From the NCBI GenBank assembly GCA_905250885.1, contig CAJNOQ010000030.1:33364-97363 (forward strand): 64,000 nt of DNA, written 5' to 3'. This document shows positions 62,343-64,000 of this stretch, piece after piece (positions within the stretch are counted from its first letter, which is position 1; the number at the start of each line of letters is the position of its first letter). The notes beneath the pieces are model-generated. The model ran no database searches. It saw nothing but the letters and a program-made list of their open reading frames with translations, and was not told where the DNA came from. Both the position numbers and the translations under genes were made by a program. The stretch is from Didymodactylos carnosus. Lineage: Eukaryota; Rotifera; Eurotatoria; Philodinida; Philodinidae.

Positions 62343-63602
62343 TTAGTTAATTTCGAATTAACTTTGAAAAATTTGTAGTGTGAACGTAGTCGAACTCTTT
62401 TCTTCGTACGGCATCCCGAGAAATTATGATTGGCACAGAATGAAAGCCATTCAGAAATTAGATGCAGGTCATTATGCAAGCGTAATATTTTCACATTTTA
62501 AGGCAATACAGTTACTATTCATCCAATCTAATTTAAACTTGTTTATGTTTTCCAGTCAAGATACGTTATTGAAGGAATTTTCTATCGAACAGCGCTAACT
62601 TGTATGTACCCTCACCCCTCACGTTGAAGTCAGCGCTCTTCATCAGAAATTTCTTCTACTTAACAGCCGTATTTTTCCACTGGTATGTAGCGGGATCAGC
62701 GTGTATCTCTCTAACTCCTCTTAGCCGGAACAAATACTTTTTAGAAAAAGAATCTTTTATCTTTTGAACACATATGAGAATTTCATGAAATAAATTTAAA
62801 TGTCGCACACTGAAGTTTGAAGTACATCAATATCACTATAGCATATGCAGTGAACCTTCAGACCACACACCAAAGCTTCAATTAGATAGAAATCAAAATC
62901 AAAGTAATATAACGAAAAAACCATAAAATTTATAGAAAAAATAATGCCACATTTGATTTTCTCAACGTTGTTCGTTTGACCAAGTGACACCTGAATATGA
63001 TCTAAAAACGAATACATGATTCCTGATTAGCTATGGTTAATTAACAGATTGAAACTAATGTTATATTTCCCAGACGCATATTTGTTTCGTCCGATAGAGT
63101 CTCTTTTTATTTGTTTTGCAGTTTTTAACATTTTTATCATTGTGAAGGAATCAAAATCAGAATATTTAAGTTGTTGAGTTCAACTGTATCGCAATGACTT
63201 ATTATCCTTGAATGTGACCGATATTGCCGCATTGAAACGAAATTTTTAATCGGATAAATAAAATCTTTATGCTGAATAACATACCCATCAATACCACTCA
63301 TATTTTTAATTAAACTGAACTAAGAATTTCATCGTAAATATTGTCACTATTCATAACGATTGCTTTTTCATCGATACGTGTGTTCATCTGAAATAAAGAG
63401 AAAGAGCTTACGCGATTGTTTTCACTAAGACTTAGATTTAGTATAAAAATTTAAAATCCATCCGACACTGAATAGAAAAAGGCAGATTTCTTGCAAAAAA
63501 GTGAAATTATTATAAAAAAGTAGTTTTCATCTATCGGGTGGCCCAGATAAAATCGAACACTTTCATTCGTTGTTCATGAGGCATTATTCGGTAGTTCACA
63601 GA

Positions 63603-63674
63603 GTTGGTTCTAAGCTCAACCGATAGAGAATTGAATTCTCTACAAAACTTGCTATTTGAATCTCTGATAACAGT
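63603..63674 (+). pseudogene. tRNA-like relic (tRNA pseudogene or SINE head)
   Basis: TAAGCTCAACCGATAGAG matches the D-arm/A-box pattern TAGCTCAGTNGGTAGAG. About 35 nt later, CTATTTGAATCTC resembles a decayed B-box (GGTTCGAATCC). The spacing is right for a tRNA, but the acceptor stem does not pair and the T-loop TTC is altered, so it is unlikely to be functional. It may be the head of a SINE unrelated to the one at 6853. Confidence 0.4.
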
Positions 63675-64000
63675 TTTGTCGTTTGAGGACTATTCAAAAT
63701 ATTGAAGATTGCTGAGTTACCTGACTGCGACAAGCTTTTGTCGTCTCCTTTTTTGAGATTTTTAGCCCGTTATCTGAGGTTCAATAGTTAATTTATCTAC
63801 GTAGATAGATAGAGAATTTTGTGCTCTATCGATCTCACTTCGTTACAACTTCTTGCAATGTTTGTGCTACGCAAGCTAAACTTATAATTAGCTCTCAACC
63901 GATTTTTCAATTTTTTCAAATTAAATTAATTTTTTTAATTAATGGTTTCAATTGAGAAACTTTGTTTAAATATGAAACGATGCCGAATTTAAGTCTGCGT
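63675..64000. other. Unassigned right end of window
   Basis: No feature recognised. If the tRNA-like relic heads a SINE, its body would lie in the first part of this stretch. Confidence 0.35.

Larger units (their letters stand above)
60274..63602. other. Gene-poor AT-rich DNA with small hairpins
   Basis: No gene recognised. Two hairpins are listed separately. The ORF at 62380-62598 (plus) reads with a less biased composition than its neighbours, but I recognise no family. Confidence 0.4.

Overview
This looks like a window of animal nuclear DNA. It is AT-rich, coding sequence is broken into spliced exons with GT-AG introns (many of them short), and there are long gene-poor stretches full of short inverted-repeat elements and old retroposons. 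The gene families (an ankyrin TRP-type channel, an SLC5 carboxylate transporter, Giant/PAR-like bZIP factors), the low GC and the tiny introns and micro-exons would suit a bdelloid rotifer or a similar invertebrate. That placement is an inference and was not tested. Nothing bacterial is present: no operons, no CRISPR, no prophage.

Layout. 1-8.9 kb has no intact gene. It holds a decayed APE-type LINE (about 2.60-4.18 kb, minus strand), a CTTAAG-rich inverted-repeat element abutting it (2.40-2.60 kb) and a tRNA-derived SINE with a perfect 14-bp target-site duplication (6853-7272). 8991-15806 (minus) is an eleven-exon ankyrin-repeat TRP-like cation channel whose 5' end was not found. 15.8-27.2 kb is gene-poor and carries an older SINE copy and two foldback elements (19333-20016 and about 20480-22120). 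27251-30653 (plus) is an eleven-exon sodium-coupled monocarboxylate/multivitamin transporter (SLC5A5/6/8-like) that includes a 17-nt exon.

30.7-37.7 kb holds three more inverted-repeat elements, one of them a near-perfect 276-bp-arm palindrome. 37704-40576 and 49517-52142 (both minus) are two paralogous bZIP factors. They keep the same protein landmarks in the same order but differ in exon structure. Between them (44.5-48.0 kb) lie three large inverted-repeat elements and a patch of scattered GATTTTC/GAAAATC repeats. 52.1-64 kb has no recognisable gene. It contains low-complexity T-rich and A/T tracts, microsatellites, small hairpins and a tRNA-like relic at 63.6 kb.

The exon models for the transporter, both bZIP genes and the channel were assembled by hand from splice sites. 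For each, the summed exon lengths are consistent with a single open reading frame, which supports the joins. The genes do not obviously share a pathway. The most unusual feature of the window is the density and sequence diversity of foldback elements (at least twelve), three of which sit inside introns of otherwise intact genes.
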